Origin: Actinobacteria bacterium OK074 | GTDB lineage: Bacteria; Actinomycetota; Actinomycetes; Streptomycetales; Streptomycetaceae | Reading direction: 5' to 3' | Length of the DNA: 64,000 nucleotides | Assembly: GCA_001298575.1 (NCBI GenBank) | Contig: LJCV01000259.1 | Coordinates: 1-64,000, forward strand | Shown: positions 1-8,056 of the stretch, piece after piece | Position numbering within the stretch: position 1 is the stretch's first letter | Layout: each line of letters starts with the position of its first letter | Notes under the pieces: model-generated | Database searches by the model: none | The model's input: the letters and a program-made list of their open reading frames with translations, nothing else | Told to the model about the DNA's origin: nothing | Made by a program: the position numbers and the translations under genes

Positions 1-4
1 GGAT

Positions 5-68
5 GCGCAGTTCCCCGCGCCCCTGATGACGGTGAGGTGTGCCCCGTAAGGGGCGCGGGGAACTGCGC
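5..68. repeat. 20-bp perfect inverted repeat (intergenic repeat/terminator)
   Basis: Arms at 5-24 and 49-68 are perfectly complementary over 20 bp and flank a 24-nt loop. The arm contains the CCCCGCGCCCCT core of an intergenic palindrome common between Streptomyces genes. It lies just downstream of the purine nucleoside phosphorylase stop on the minus strand and probably ends that transcript. Confidence 0.7.
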
Positions 69-113
69 GAGCGCCCCCCGCCAGCTGTAGTCGCCCCCGT
101 CGAGCGGAACTCC

Positions 114-938
114 TCAGATGCGGTCCAGCACCTTCGCCAGCAGTGACCCCATCCTCGTCGCGCTGTCGCGGCCCGCCTGGAGGACCTCCTCGTGGTTCAG
201 GGGTTCGCCGGTCATCCCTGCCGCCAGGTTTGTCACCAGGGAGATGCCCAGGACCTCCGCGCCCGCCTCGCGCGCGGCGATTGCCTCCAGGACCGTCGAC
301 ATGCCCACCAGGTCCGCGCCGATCACCCTCGCCATGCGGATCTCCGCGGGGGTTTCGTAGTGGGGGCCCGTGAACTGGGCGTAGACGCCCTCCTCCAGGG
401 TGGGGTCGATCTCCTTGCACAGGGCGCGCAGGCGGGGGGAGTAGAGGTCGGTCAGGTCCACGAAGTTCGCGCCCACGATCGGTGACGCCGCCGTGAGGTT
501 GATGTGGTCGCTGATCAGGACCGGCTGGCCGGGGCGCATGGTCTCGCGCAGGCCGCCGCAGCCGTTGGTGAGGACGACGGTCTTGGCGCCCGCCGCCACC
601 GCCGTCCGCACGCCGTGTGCGACCGCGGCCACGCCGTGGCCCTCGTAGAAGTGGGTGCGGCCCAGGAAGACCAGGGCGCGCCGGTCGCCGATCCGGTACG
701 AGCGGATGCGGCCGCCGTGTCCCTCCGCCGCCGGTGGCGGGAATCCGGGCAGGTCGGTGACCGGGAGGTCCGCCTCGGCGTCGCCGAGCGCGTCCACGGC
801 CGGCCCCCAGCCGGAGCCCATCACGAGGGCGACGTCGTGGGTCTCGGCGCCCGTGAGTTCGCGCAGGCGCGAGGCGGCGGCGTCGGCGGCGGCGTGGGGG
901 TCGCCCTGGATGTCGTCCGGAAGAAGAGATGCGTTCAC
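114..938 (-). CDS. purine-nucleoside phosphorylase (trimeric, PunA-type)
   Basis: This 274-aa cytosolic enzyme cleaves purine (deoxy)nucleosides with phosphate to base and (deoxy)ribose-1-phosphate in purine salvage. The family signatures are present in order: GSGWGP near the N terminus for phosphate, GHGGR, NGCGGLRETMRPGQ with SDHINLT in the middle, GPHYETPAEIRM, GADLVGMSTVLE, and the C-terminal TNLAAGMTGEPLNHEEV. This is the trimeric PNP family rather than hexameric DeoD. The frame is open further upstream. I place the start at the GTG at 938 because TACCCT ends 7 nt before it and there is no Shine-Dalgarno sequence, which suggests a leaderless message. It is transcribed alone towards the palindromic repeat at the window edge. 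Confidence 0.93.
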   Translation of the reverse strand: MNASLLPDDIQGDPHAAADAAASRLRELTGAETHDVALVMGSGWGPAVDALGDAEADLPVTDLPGFPPPAAEGHGGRIRSYRIGDRRALVFLGRTHFYEGHGVAAVAHGVRTAVAAGAKTVVLTNGCGGLRETMRPGQPVLISDHINLTAASPIVGANFVDLTDLYSPRLRALCKEIDPTLEEGVYAQFTGPHYETPAEIRMARVIGADLVGMSTVLEAIAAREAGAEVLGISLVTNLAAGMTGEPLNHEEVLQAGRDSATRMGSLLAKVLDRI

Positions 939-945
939 GCGCACG

Positions 946-951
946 AGGGTA
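946..951 (-). promoter_or_regulatory. -10 hexamer of leaderless PNP promoter
   Basis: TACCCT on the minus strand, 7 nt before the GTG at 938. The spacing would put the transcription start on the start codon. The same hexamer and spacing recur before the next gene at 1528. Confidence 0.5.
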
Positions 952-1090
952 GCCGGTCGGAGCCTACGCGCGTAGATGGACGAGGTCATGGGACGGCCAT
1001 CGTTGTCTTGTCGTTTCCGAGAGGGGGCGGTCGTGTCCGGGGGTGGGGCGTTTTGCCCCGCCGGTGGCCTTGGTGGACTCCGCCGCTAGC

Positions 1091-1528
1091 TCAGCACGGG
1101 CGTTTGCGCAGTTCCATCACGTAGTCGTGGGGTGCCCCGGCCGACTCCGCCGCGTCCGCGATCTCGCCCAGGTAGCGCGCCGACGGCAGTCCGCCCTCGT
1201 AGCCGTTGAGGACGTACGCCCACGCCGCCTCCTCGCCCTCCAGGGTGTGGACGCGGATCCTCGTGCGGCGGTAGATCTGGAGGCCCACGCCCTCCCAGCG
1301 GTCCAGGGACTCCTCGTCCATCGGCGCGATGTCGTACAGCGCGACGAAGACCTGCGAACCCGGCGACTCCACGACCGTCGTGAGCGCGCCCTCCCAGCCC
1401 ATGTGCTCCCCGCCGAACGTCAGCCGCCAGCCGCTGAGCCAGCCGGTGGCGCGCAGCGGCGAGTGCGGGGCGCGGCGGGACATCAGCCGCGCGTCGAGGT
1501 TGCCGGCGTACGCGGCGTAGAGCGACAT
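1091..1528 (-). CDS. gamma-glutamylcyclotransferase-family (GGCT fold) protein
   Basis: 145 aa. The N terminus MSLYAAYAGNLDARLM matches the YGSN/YAAYAGN opening of the GGCT-like fold. A central WEGVGLQIYRR-type segment and a C-terminal AWAYVLNGYEGGLPSARYLGEI segment match AIG2/GGCT-like proteins. Relatives release 5-oxoproline from gamma-glutamyl amines or act on glutathione-like compounds; the substrate here is unknown. Streptomyces lack glutathione, so a different gamma-glutamyl substrate is likely. The reading frame continues far upstream antisense to lpdA, but the ATG at 1528 with TACCCT 7 nt before it is the clear start. It is divergent from lpdA. Confidence 0.85.
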   Translation of the reverse strand: MSLYAAYAGNLDARLMSRRAPHSPLRATGWLSGWRLTFGGEHMGWEGALTTVVESPGSQVFVALYDIAPMDEESLDRWEGVGLQIYRRTRIRVHTLEGEEAAWAYVLNGYEGGLPSARYLGEIADAAESAGAPHDYVMELRKRPC

Positions 1529-1535
1529 GGTGTCG

Positions 1536-1541
1536 AGGGTA
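1536..1541 (-). promoter_or_regulatory. -10 hexamer of leaderless GGCT-family gene
   Basis: TACCCT (minus strand) followed by 7 nt and the ATG at 1528. There is no ribosome binding site between them. The layout is identical to that of the PNP gene. Confidence 0.5.
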
Positions 1542-1629
1542 CGGCAGCGACACGCGCGCCTCAGCCGTACCTTTCGCATCTTTCGTACCTCGGTGACCCC
1601 CCTGGGAGGAAGCACCTTGATGCGTGCGG

Positions 1630-1635
1630 GACAAT
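1630..1635 (+). promoter_or_regulatory. probable -10 hexamer of lpdA
   Basis: GACAAT ends 7 nt before the GTG at 1643, the spacing of a leaderless start. It favours GTG 1643 over the in-frame ATG at 1634, which would overlap the hexamer. Confidence 0.35.
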
Positions 1636-1642
1636 GGGGTAC

Positions 1643-3091
1643 GTGACTCGGATCGTGATCATCGGTGGCGGACCCGGCGGATACGAGGCGGCCCTGGTGG
1701 CCGCCCAGCTCGGCGCGGAGGTGACCGTCGTCGACTGCGACGGTCTGGGCGGGGCGTCGGTGCTCACCGACTGCGTACCGTCGAAGACCCTTATCGCCAC
1801 GGCCGAGGTGATGACCACCTTCGATTCGTCGTACGAAGAGCTGGGGATCATCGTCGCCGACGACACCCCACCCCTTGAGCAGGCCGCCCGCGTCGTCGGG
1901 GTCGACCTCGGCAAGGTCAACCGGCGGGTGAAGCGGCTCGCGCTCGCGCAGTCGCACGACATCACCGCCTCCGTCACCCGCGCCGGCGCCCGCGTCATGC
2001 GTGGCCGCGGCCGGCTGGAGGGCATGCAGGCCCTCGACGGCTCCCGCAAGGTCGTCGTCCGGGCCGCGGACGGATCCGAGGAGACCCTCACCGCCGACGC
2101 CGTCCTCATCGCCACCGGCGGGCACCCGCGCGAGCTGCCCGACGCGCAGCCCGACGGCGAGCGCATCCTCAACTGGACCCAGGTCTACGACCTCACCGAG
2201 CTGCCCGAAGAGCTGATCGTGGTCGGATCCGGCGTCACCGGCGCCGAGTTCGCCGGTGCCTACCAGGCGCTCGGCTCCAAGGTCACCCTCGTGTCGTCGC
2301 GCGACCGCGTGCTGCCCGGCGAGGACGCGGACGCCGCCGCCGTCCTCGAAGACGTACTGCGGCGGCGCGGCATGAACGTCATGGCCCGCTCCCGCGCCGA
2401 GTCCGCCAAACGGGTGGCCGACGGCGTCGAGGTCACCCTCGCCGACGGCCGCGTCATCACCGGCTCGCACTGCCTCATGGCCGTCGGCGCCATCCCCAAC
2501 AGCGCCGGGCTCGGCCTGGAGGAGGCCGGGGTCAAGGTCCGCGAGTCCGGGCACATCTGGACCGACAAGGTCTCCCGCACCACCGCCCCCGGTGTGTACG
2601 CCGCCGGTGACGTGACCGGCGTCTTCGCGCTCGCCTCCGTCGCCGCCATGCAGGGCCGTATCGCCATGTACCACTTCCTCGGCGACGCGGTGGCCCCCCT
2701 CAACCTCAAGACGGTCTCCTCGAACGTCTTCACCGACCCCGAGATCGCCACCGTCGGTTACAGCCAGGCCGACGTGGACGCGGGGAAAATCGACGCCCGC
2801 GTCGTCAAACTCCCGCTGCTGCGCAACCCGCGCGCCAAGATGCAGGGCATCCGCGACGGCTTCGTCAAGCTCTTCTGCCGGCCCGGCACCGGCATCGTCG
2901 TCGGCGGTGTGGTCGTCTCGCCTCGCGCCTCGGAACTGATCCATCCGATTTCGATCGCCGTCGACAACAATCTGACGGTCGAACAGATCGCGAACGCGTT
3001 CACCGTCTACCCGTCCCTTTCGGGCTCGATCGCCGAGGTCGCCCGCCAGCTGCACACCCGCAAGGCGGGCGACGAGGGCGGCGAGGGGTAG
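1643..3091 (+). CDS. lpdA: NAD(P)H-quinone dehydrogenase (LpdA-type flavoprotein)
   Basis: 482-aa FAD flavoprotein of the pyridine nucleotide-disulfide reductase superfamily. It shows the FAD-binding GGGPGG at residues 8-13, a second Rossmann motif (VVGSGVTGAEFAGAY), the YAAGDVTG FAD motif and a C-terminal dimerisation domain. The redox pair is broken: the first cysteine of the usual CxxxxC is Ser39 and only Cys44 (DCVPSK) remains. The C-terminal His-Glu dyad (HPTLSE) is replaced by YPSLSG. The mycobacterial LpdA group also lacks a complete cysteine pair and reduces quinones instead of disulfides. The alternative start is ATG 1634. It is divergent from the GGCT gene and lies upstream of a DeoR regulator. 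Confidence 0.9.
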   Translation: MTRIVIIGGGPGGYEAALVAAQLGAEVTVVDCDGLGGASVLTDCVPSKTLIATAEVMTTFDSSYEELGIIVADDTPPLEQAARVVGVDLGKVNRRVKRLALAQSHDITASVTRAGARVMRGRGRLEGMQALDGSRKVVVRAADGSEETLTADAVLIATGGHPRELPDAQPDGERILNWTQVYDLTELPEELIVVGSGVTGAEFAGAYQALGSKVTLVSSRDRVLPGEDADAAAVLEDVLRRRGMNVMARSRAESAKRVADGVEVTLADGRVITGSHCLMAVGAIPNSAGLGLEEAGVKVRESGHIWTDKVSRTTAPGVYAAGDVTGVFALASVAAMQGRIAMYHFLGDAVAPLNLKTVSSNVFTDPEIATVGYSQADVDAGKIDARVVKLPLLRNPRAKMQGIRDGFVKLFCRPGTGIVVGGVVVSPRASELIHPISIAVDNNLTVEQIANAFTVYPSLSGSIAEVARQLHTRKAGDEGGEG

Positions 3092-3255
3092 CAGTGGCCC
3101 GTGGGGGCCGCCGACTTCCCGCTGGTCACGGGGAGTTGTCGGGCATGCGTACGGCATAGGCGGCCGGAGTAGGCACGTATACCACTCCGTGCCCTGTCAT
3201 GCGAACAACTTCTGTTATTCGGCGCAAACTGCTGAAAGCAGACGGTCGCTGGGGT

Positions 3256-3261
3256 TACTGT
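3256..3261 (+). promoter_or_regulatory. -10 hexamer of leaderless deoR-family gene
   Basis: TACTGT, then 7 nt, then the GTG at 3269. The 3180-3255 stretch upstream is unusually AT-rich for this chromosome (CTTCTGTTATTCGG), as expected of a promoter. Confidence 0.5.
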
Positions 3262-3268
3262 CAGTTTC

Positions 3269-4267
3269 GTGTTCGCTGCTGAACGTCGTCAATTGATCCT
3301 CGAAATGGTGCGAGCGAACGGGGCCGTATCGCTCCGTGAACTCGCCCGCGTCGTCCAGACCTCCGAAGTGACCGTACGGCGGGACGTGCGCGCGCTGGAG
3401 GCAGAAGGACTCCTCGACCGCCGGCATGGCGGTGCGGTATTGCCGGGCGGGTTCACGCGAGAGTCCGGCTTTCCGCAAAAATCCCATCTCGCGACCGCCG
3501 AGAAGACGGCCATCGCCGACCTCGCCGCGAGTCTCGTCCAGGAGGGCGAGGCCGTCGTGGTCGGGGCGGGGACCACCACGCAGGAGCTGGCCCGCCGGCT
3601 CGCGCGGGTCCCCGGGCTGACCGTCGTCACCAACTCCCTGCTGGTGGCCCAGGCGTTGGCCCATGCCAACCGCGTCGAGGTCGTGATGACCGGCGGCACT
3701 CTGCGCGGCTCCAACTACGCCCTCGTGGGCAGCGGGGCCGAACAGTCGCTGCACGGGCTGCGGGTCTCCAGAGCCTTCCTCTCCGGGAGCGGGCTCACCG
3801 CCGAACGCGGCCTGTCCACGTCCAACATGCTGTCGGCGTCCGTCGACCGGGCGCTGGTGCAGGCGGCGGCGGAGGTGGTGGTGCTGGCCGACCACACGAA
3901 GCTCGGCACCGACACGATGTTCCAGACGGTGCCTACGGACGTGATCACCCGGCTCGTCACGGACGAGCCGCCCGCGCATGACGATCGGGCGGCTACGGAG
4001 TTGCAGGCGCTGGCGGATCAGGGTGTGCAGATCGCTGTCGCTGGGACTTCGGGGGGGTCCGCCGGGGGCAACGGGGCTCACGGCTCACCCGGCGGTGGTG
4101 ATGCGATTCCCGCGGGGAGTCGGTATCCGCAGCAGCGGCGGGACATGCCTGTGCCGGGGCAGCGGCGGAACCAAGGCCCTGGTGGGCAGCAGTTGCGGAC
4201 CACCGCGGTGTTGGGGGAGCCTCCTGCCGGTGAGCGGGCGCGGGTTGCCGATCTGCGGCGGCGGTAG
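3269..4267 (+). CDS. DeoR/GlpR-family transcriptional regulator
   Basis: 332 aa. The N-terminal DeoR winged helix (residues 1-57) carries the classic VSLRELARVVQTSEVTVRRDVRALEAEGLL recognition pattern, here cut by family numbering, and an RRHGGAV turn. The DeoRC sensor follows, with the sugar-phosphate loop GAGTTTQELARRL near residue 100 and a TNSLLVAQAL segment. Such proteins bind phosphorylated sugars and usually repress sugar or nucleoside catabolism. The target is not evident from the neighbours. The last ~70 residues form a Gly/Pro/Arg-rich, probably disordered tail that makes it longer than the usual 250-260 aa. The GTG start has a leaderless -10 box. Confidence 0.88.
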   Translation: MFAAERRQLILEMVRANGAVSLRELARVVQTSEVTVRRDVRALEAEGLLDRRHGGAVLPGGFTRESGFPQKSHLATAEKTAIADLAASLVQEGEAVVVGAGTTTQELARRLARVPGLTVVTNSLLVAQALAHANRVEVVMTGGTLRGSNYALVGSGAEQSLHGLRVSRAFLSGSGLTAERGLSTSNMLSASVDRALVQAAAEVVVLADHTKLGTDTMFQTVPTDVITRLVTDEPPAHDDRAATELQALADQGVQIAVAGTSGGSAGGNGAHGSPGGGDAIPAGSRYPQQRRDMPVPGQRRNQGPGGQQLRTTAVLGEPPAGERARVADLRRR

Positions 4268-4340
4268 CTCTTCCGGGGTGGCGCGCCCAAGGGGTGGGTG
4301 CTTTGTCGTCGTGCGCGGCTGCGGGTTGGTGGGGGCTTGC

Positions 4341-4420
4341 CGCGCCCACGCGGCGGAGCCGCAGATCAGATACAGCCCCGCGCTCCTGACGGGGCGCGGG
4401 CCCCTCAAGCGTTGCCAGGT
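4341..4420. repeat. Streptomyces intergenic repeat, copy B
   Basis: The 23 nt at 4341-4363 recur exactly, in inverted orientation, at 23258-23280. In both copies they are followed after a short spacer by AGCCCCGCGC and a GC palindrome. It lies between convergent genes ending at 4267 and 4405 and probably acts as a bidirectional terminator. It also marks the edge of the two-gene unknown module. Confidence 0.7.
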
Positions 4421-5337
4421 CCCGGAGGCTCCGCCCTGTACGGCTCGAATGCCGCCTCTGCCGCTGGGGCGTAGTGGCGGCGGCTCATGCGGGTGACCAA
4501 CTGCCACATCGCACGCTCGGATGCGAGGTTTTTCGGTAGGACCAGGCCCAGGGCGTCCGCCAGGGGTTTGCGGCCGAGGTTGACCAACGCCCTGACGCCC
4601 GCCGCCCATTCGTCCGTCGCCGCCACCGCCGCGCGGTACCAGACCGGGATCAGCGCGGCCAGGCAGACGCCGGTGACCACCAGCACCGGGCGGTCCGCCC
4701 CGGAGGTCGCCAGTGCGGTGAACGCCGCCGCGGCGACCACACCGTGGCCGTACAGGAGAGCCACGAAGAAGTCGACGTTCGCGCGAGCGGTGTCGACCTG
4801 GCGGCGCGTCCACTCGGGGGCGACGCTCGTCAACTCGTTCCAGAGGACCTGGGTGTCGAGGCGGTAGCGGTCGTGGCCGTACTCCTCGAAGCGGCGGATG
4901 GCGTTGCCCAGCCGGGTCGGGGTGATCTGCGCGTCGTCCGCCGGGTAGCGGCTCAACTTCTCGTTCAGCAACGCCCGTTGGATCGACGAGGTGAGCGCGG
5001 GTGAGGCCAGGCGGTCGGCTATGCGCTGCCGTCGGGCCCGTTGGGTTCGGCAGCCGCGGTCGTACGCCCCCGTCGGCCACAGCGCGTATCCCTCCAGGAA
5101 GCGGTAGAGGGGGGTTTGCAGCGCGTTGACGACCAGGCCCAGGAGTACGGCCGCCACCAGGAGCAGGAGTGCGGTGTGGCCCGTCGAGCCCGGCCACACC
5201 CGGTCCAGGAACTCCGGGCGGTGCAGGCTCGGCGCCACCGCGAAGGTGAACACGGCCAGGTTCAGCGCGGTCGGCAGGATCCAGCCGACGAGCAGGGTCC
5301 AGCCGCCGCCGAGTACGCCTTTGGCGATGTCTCCCAT
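4405..5337 (-). CDS. unknown multi-pass membrane protein
   Basis: 310 aa with no family I can name. Hydrophobic segments lie at about residues 13-35, 54-75, 195-212 and 218-235. A long Arg-rich soluble segment (about 90-190: YDRGCRTQRARRQR, SSIQRALLNEKLSRYPADDAQITPTRLGNAIRRFEEYGHDRY) sits between the two hydrophobic pairs. The C-terminal 60 residues are soluble. It starts 6 nt after the stop of the upstream 164-aa gene, so the two form an operon, and it ends at the intergenic repeat. Topology suggests a cytoplasmic domain held between two hairpins. Confidence 0.75.
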   Translation of the reverse strand: MGDIAKGVLGGGWTLLVGWILPTALNLAVFTFAVAPSLHRPEFLDRVWPGSTGHTALLLLVAAVLLGLVVNALQTPLYRFLEGYALWPTGAYDRGCRTQRARRQRIADRLASPALTSSIQRALLNEKLSRYPADDAQITPTRLGNAIRRFEEYGHDRYRLDTQVLWNELTSVAPEWTRRQVDTARANVDFFVALLYGHGVVAAAAFTALATSGADRPVLVVTGVCLAALIPVWYRAAVAATDEWAAGVRALVNLGRKPLADALGLVLPKNLASERAMWQLVTRMSRRHYAPAAEAAFEPYRAEPPGPGNA

Positions 5338-5343
5338 GGGCGG

Positions 5344-5838
5344 TCAGCGGTTCCGGGGGTCCTGGGGTTCGCGTTCCCAGTCGTCGTCGGGGTCGATCAC
5401 CGGGCCGGGGGTGACGTGGTTGTTGTCGGGGGCGACGATGGTGAGTGGCTCGTCCGTTACATGGACGTTGTCCGGCGCAACGGGGTCGTAGTCCGGTTCC
5501 GCCTCCCCCCGCCCCAACTCCTCCAGCACCCGCCGAAGTTCGGGAAAGTCGTTCCGGCTCGCCACCGTGACCTCGGCCTCGCCGCCCGACGAGTGCCGCA
5601 CGCCGACCCGTACCGGCCGGTTCACCGTCTGCGCGCCGAACCACTCCGCCAGCGCGCCCACCAGCAGCCGTGAACTCTGGTCCGGTACGCGGACCTTGAC
5701 CGTGCCGTCACCTTCGGGAGCCGCGTCCGAGAGGACCGACCAGCCCGACGCCGCCGGTTCCACCCGCAGCCGGTCCAGCAGCACGGCCGTCGTGTGCACC
5801 ACCGGATCGGTGACGACGGTGAAGAGGAAGTAGTCCAC
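5344..5838 (-). CDS. unknown protein, EACC1-like in outline
   Basis: 164 aa, GTG start, first gene of the operon with the 310-aa membrane protein. Residues about 55-105 (LLVGALAEWF, then VRVGVRHSSGGEAEVTV) have a helix followed by two strands around a small-residue turn. This loosely resembles effector-associated constant component 1, of which a clear example lies at 41313-41756. The C terminus repeats a DNxHVT phrase twice and ends in an acidic Asp/Pro/Arg-rich tail. There are no catalytic motifs. It could be an adaptor for the membrane partner; the EACC1 resemblance is weak. Confidence 0.65.
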   Translation of the reverse strand: MDYFLFTVVTDPVVHTTAVLLDRLRVEPAASGWSVLSDAAPEGDGTVKVRVPDQSSRLLVGALAEWFGAQTVNRPVRVGVRHSSGGEAEVTVASRNDFPELRRVLEELGRGEAEPDYDPVAPDNVHVTDEPLTIVAPDNNHVTPGPVIDPDDDWEREPQDPRNR

Positions 5839-5896
5839 GAAGCCCCCGTACGGATGACACCCCTACCGGGATCAGCATAGGTCCCGTCAACAGCGC

Positions 5897-5930
5897 GGCC
5901 CCCGACGCCCAGTCGCAGGCATCGGGGGCC
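5897..5930. terminator. stem-loop terminator downstream of the carboxylase alpha gene
   Basis: Arms GGCCCCCGA (5897-5905) and TCGGGGGCC (5922-5930) enclose a 16-nt loop. It lies 25 nt beyond the accA2-type stop on the minus strand. Confidence 0.65.
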
Positions 5931-5954
5931 AACCCGTCATCGTAGAACGGGTGT

Positions 5955-7727
5955 TCAGTCCTTGATCTCGCAGATCGTCGCGCCCGACGTGAGCGACGCG
6001 CCCACCTCCGCGCTCAACCCCTTGATGGTGCCCGCCTTGTGGGCGTTCAGCGGCTGTTCCATCTTCATCGCTTCGAGGACGACGACGAGGTCGCCCTCCT
6101 TGACCTCCTGGCCCTCCTCGACCGCGACCTTGACGATCGTGCCCTGCATGGGCGAGGCGAGGGTGTCGCCCGAGGCGACCGGGCCGGACTTCTTCGCCGC
6201 GCGGCGCTTCGGCTTGGCGCCCGCCGCGAGGCCCGTGCGGGCCAGGGACATGCCGAGCGCGGACGGGAGCGAGACCTCAAGGCGCTTGCCGCCGACCTCG
6301 ACGACGATCGTCTCGCGGTCGCCGTCCTCGTCCGCCTCGGTGTCGGCGGGGGCGGCGAAGGGCTTGATCTCGTTGACGAACTCGGTCTCGATCCAGCGGG
6401 TGTGGACCGTGAACGGAGCGTCGGAGCCGGTGAGTTCGGGGGCGAACGCCGGGTCCACGACCACCGCGCGGTGGAAGGGGATCGCCGTCGCCATGCCCTC
6501 GACCTGGAACTCGGCCAGCGCGCGGGCGGCCCGCTGGAGCGCCTGCTCGCGGGTGGCGCCGGTGACGATCAGCTTGGCCAGCAGGGAGTCCCAGGCCGGG
6601 CCGATGACCGAGCCGGACTCGACGCCCGCGTCCAGGCGCACGCCCGGGCCCGACGGCGCCGCGAACGTCGTCACCGTGCCGGGCGCGGGCAGGAAGCCGC
6701 GGCCCGGGTCCTCGCCGTTGATGCGGAACTCGAAGGAATGGCCGCGCAGTTCGGGGTCGCCGTAGCCGAGTTCCTCGCCGTCGGCGATGCGGAACATCTC
6801 GCGGACGAGGTCGATGCCGGCGACCTCCTCGGTGACCGGGTGCTCCACCTGGAGGCGGGTGTTGACCTCCAGGAAGGAGATCGTGCCGTCCATGCCGACG
6901 AGGAACTCGACGGTGCCGGCGCCGACGTAACCGGCCTCCTTCAGGATCGCCTTCGAGGACGCGTACAACTCGGCGACCTGGGCGTCCGAGAGGAAGGGCG
7001 CGGGCGCCTCCTCGACCAGTTTCTGGTGGCGGCGCTGGAGGGAGCAGTCGCGGGTCGAGACGACCACGACGTTGCCGTGGGAGTCGGCCAGGCACTGGGT
7101 CTCCACGTGCCGGGGCTTGTCGAGGTAGCGCTCGACGAAGCACTCGCCGCGGCCGAAGGCGGCGACCGCCTCGCGCACCGCGGAGTCGTAGAGCTCGGGG
7201 ACCTCTTCCAGCGTGCGGGCGACCTTCAGACCGCGACCGCCGCCACCGAAGGCGGCCTTGATCGCGATCGGCAGGCCGTGCTGCTCGGCGAAGGCGACGA
7301 CCTCGTCGGAGCCGGAGACCGGGTCCGGGGTGCCCGCGACCAGCGGGGCACCGGCGCGCTGGGCGATGTGGCGGGCGGCGACCTTGTCGCCGAGGTCGCG
7401 GATCGCCTGCGGGGGCGGGCCGATCCAGGTCAGGCCGGCGTCGAGGACGGCCTGGGCGAAGTCGGCGTTCTCGGACAGGAAGCCGTAGCCGGGGTGGACG
7501 GCGTCCGCGCCCGAGTCGGCGGCGGCCTGGAGGACCTTGGCGATGTCCAGGTAGCTGGTGGCGGGGGTGTCACCGCCCAGGGCGAACGCCTCGTCCGCGG
7601 CCCGCACGTGCAGGGCGTCCCGGTCCGGATCGGCGTACACCGCGACACTCGCGATGCCGGCGTCACGGCAGGCCCGGGCGACACGGACAGCGATTTCGCC
7701 CCGATTGGCGATCAACACCTTGCGCAC
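5955..7727 (-). CDS. acetyl/propionyl-CoA carboxylase alpha chain (biotin carboxylase + BCCP)
   Basis: 590 aa, the size of Streptomyces AccA2. The biotin carboxylase domain (residues 1 to ~450) has KVLIANRGEIAVR, the glycine-rich ATP-grasp loop AFGGGGRGLKV and EVNTRLQVEHPVTE. A linker follows, then the biotinyl domain with the biotin-accepting Lys555 in EAMKM. It carboxylates its own biotin with ATP and bicarbonate and passes the carboxyl to beta subunits, giving malonyl- or methylmalonyl-CoA for fatty acids and polyketides. The GTG start at 7727 has AAGGAG upstream. The beta and epsilon subunits are at 9.4-11.3 kb and the biotin ligase follows. S. coelicolor accA2 has this neighbourhood. Confidence 0.95.
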   Translation of the reverse strand: MRKVLIANRGEIAVRVARACRDAGIASVAVYADPDRDALHVRAADEAFALGGDTPATSYLDIAKVLQAAADSGADAVHPGYGFLSENADFAQAVLDAGLTWIGPPPQAIRDLGDKVAARHIAQRAGAPLVAGTPDPVSGSDEVVAFAEQHGLPIAIKAAFGGGGRGLKVARTLEEVPELYDSAVREAVAAFGRGECFVERYLDKPRHVETQCLADSHGNVVVVSTRDCSLQRRHQKLVEEAPAPFLSDAQVAELYASSKAILKEAGYVGAGTVEFLVGMDGTISFLEVNTRLQVEHPVTEEVAGIDLVREMFRIADGEELGYGDPELRGHSFEFRINGEDPGRGFLPAPGTVTTFAAPSGPGVRLDAGVESGSVIGPAWDSLLAKLIVTGATREQALQRAARALAEFQVEGMATAIPFHRAVVVDPAFAPELTGSDAPFTVHTRWIETEFVNEIKPFAAPADTEADEDGDRETIVVEVGGKRLEVSLPSALGMSLARTGLAAGAKPKRRAAKKSGPVASGDTLASPMQGTIVKVAVEEGQEVKEGDLVVVLEAMKMEQPLNAHKAGTIKGLSAEVGASLTSGATICEIKD

Positions 7728-8056
7728 GATGGCTCCCTCTCCTTGAAACAAGCCGAGTTTAGGGACTGCCGACACGAGGTTTCGACCCGTCCCCAGTGGT
7801 GACCTTGCCCACACGGAGCGTGAGTCGCGGGCCACTCCACTGGTGAAATCCCTTGTCGCACCGGAGTACGAGGGGAGTCCTCGGGAAAACCCTAGCCCGC
7901 TGACGTGGCCGAGGTCTCTGTGCGCCCGTGCTGCGGCAGGTCGGGTTTCTTTGTGGAGTCCCTACTAATGGCCCAATGTTCCATCGCTGTACTTGAACCC
8001 CTTGTCCAGGGCTTTACCGGTTAGTAGCGTTCGAACTGGCTCCGAAGGTACGGGCG
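7728..8056. promoter_or_regulatory. divergent promoter region with CTACTAA/TTAGTAG dyad
   Basis: This 329-bp gap separates the carboxylase alpha gene from the 168-aa membrane protein gene. It contains CTACTAA at 7962-7968 and its complement TTAGTAG at 8021-8027. A related CTACTC/GAGTAG dyad lies in the pccB-birA gap. No ORF is supported here. Confidence 0.4.
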
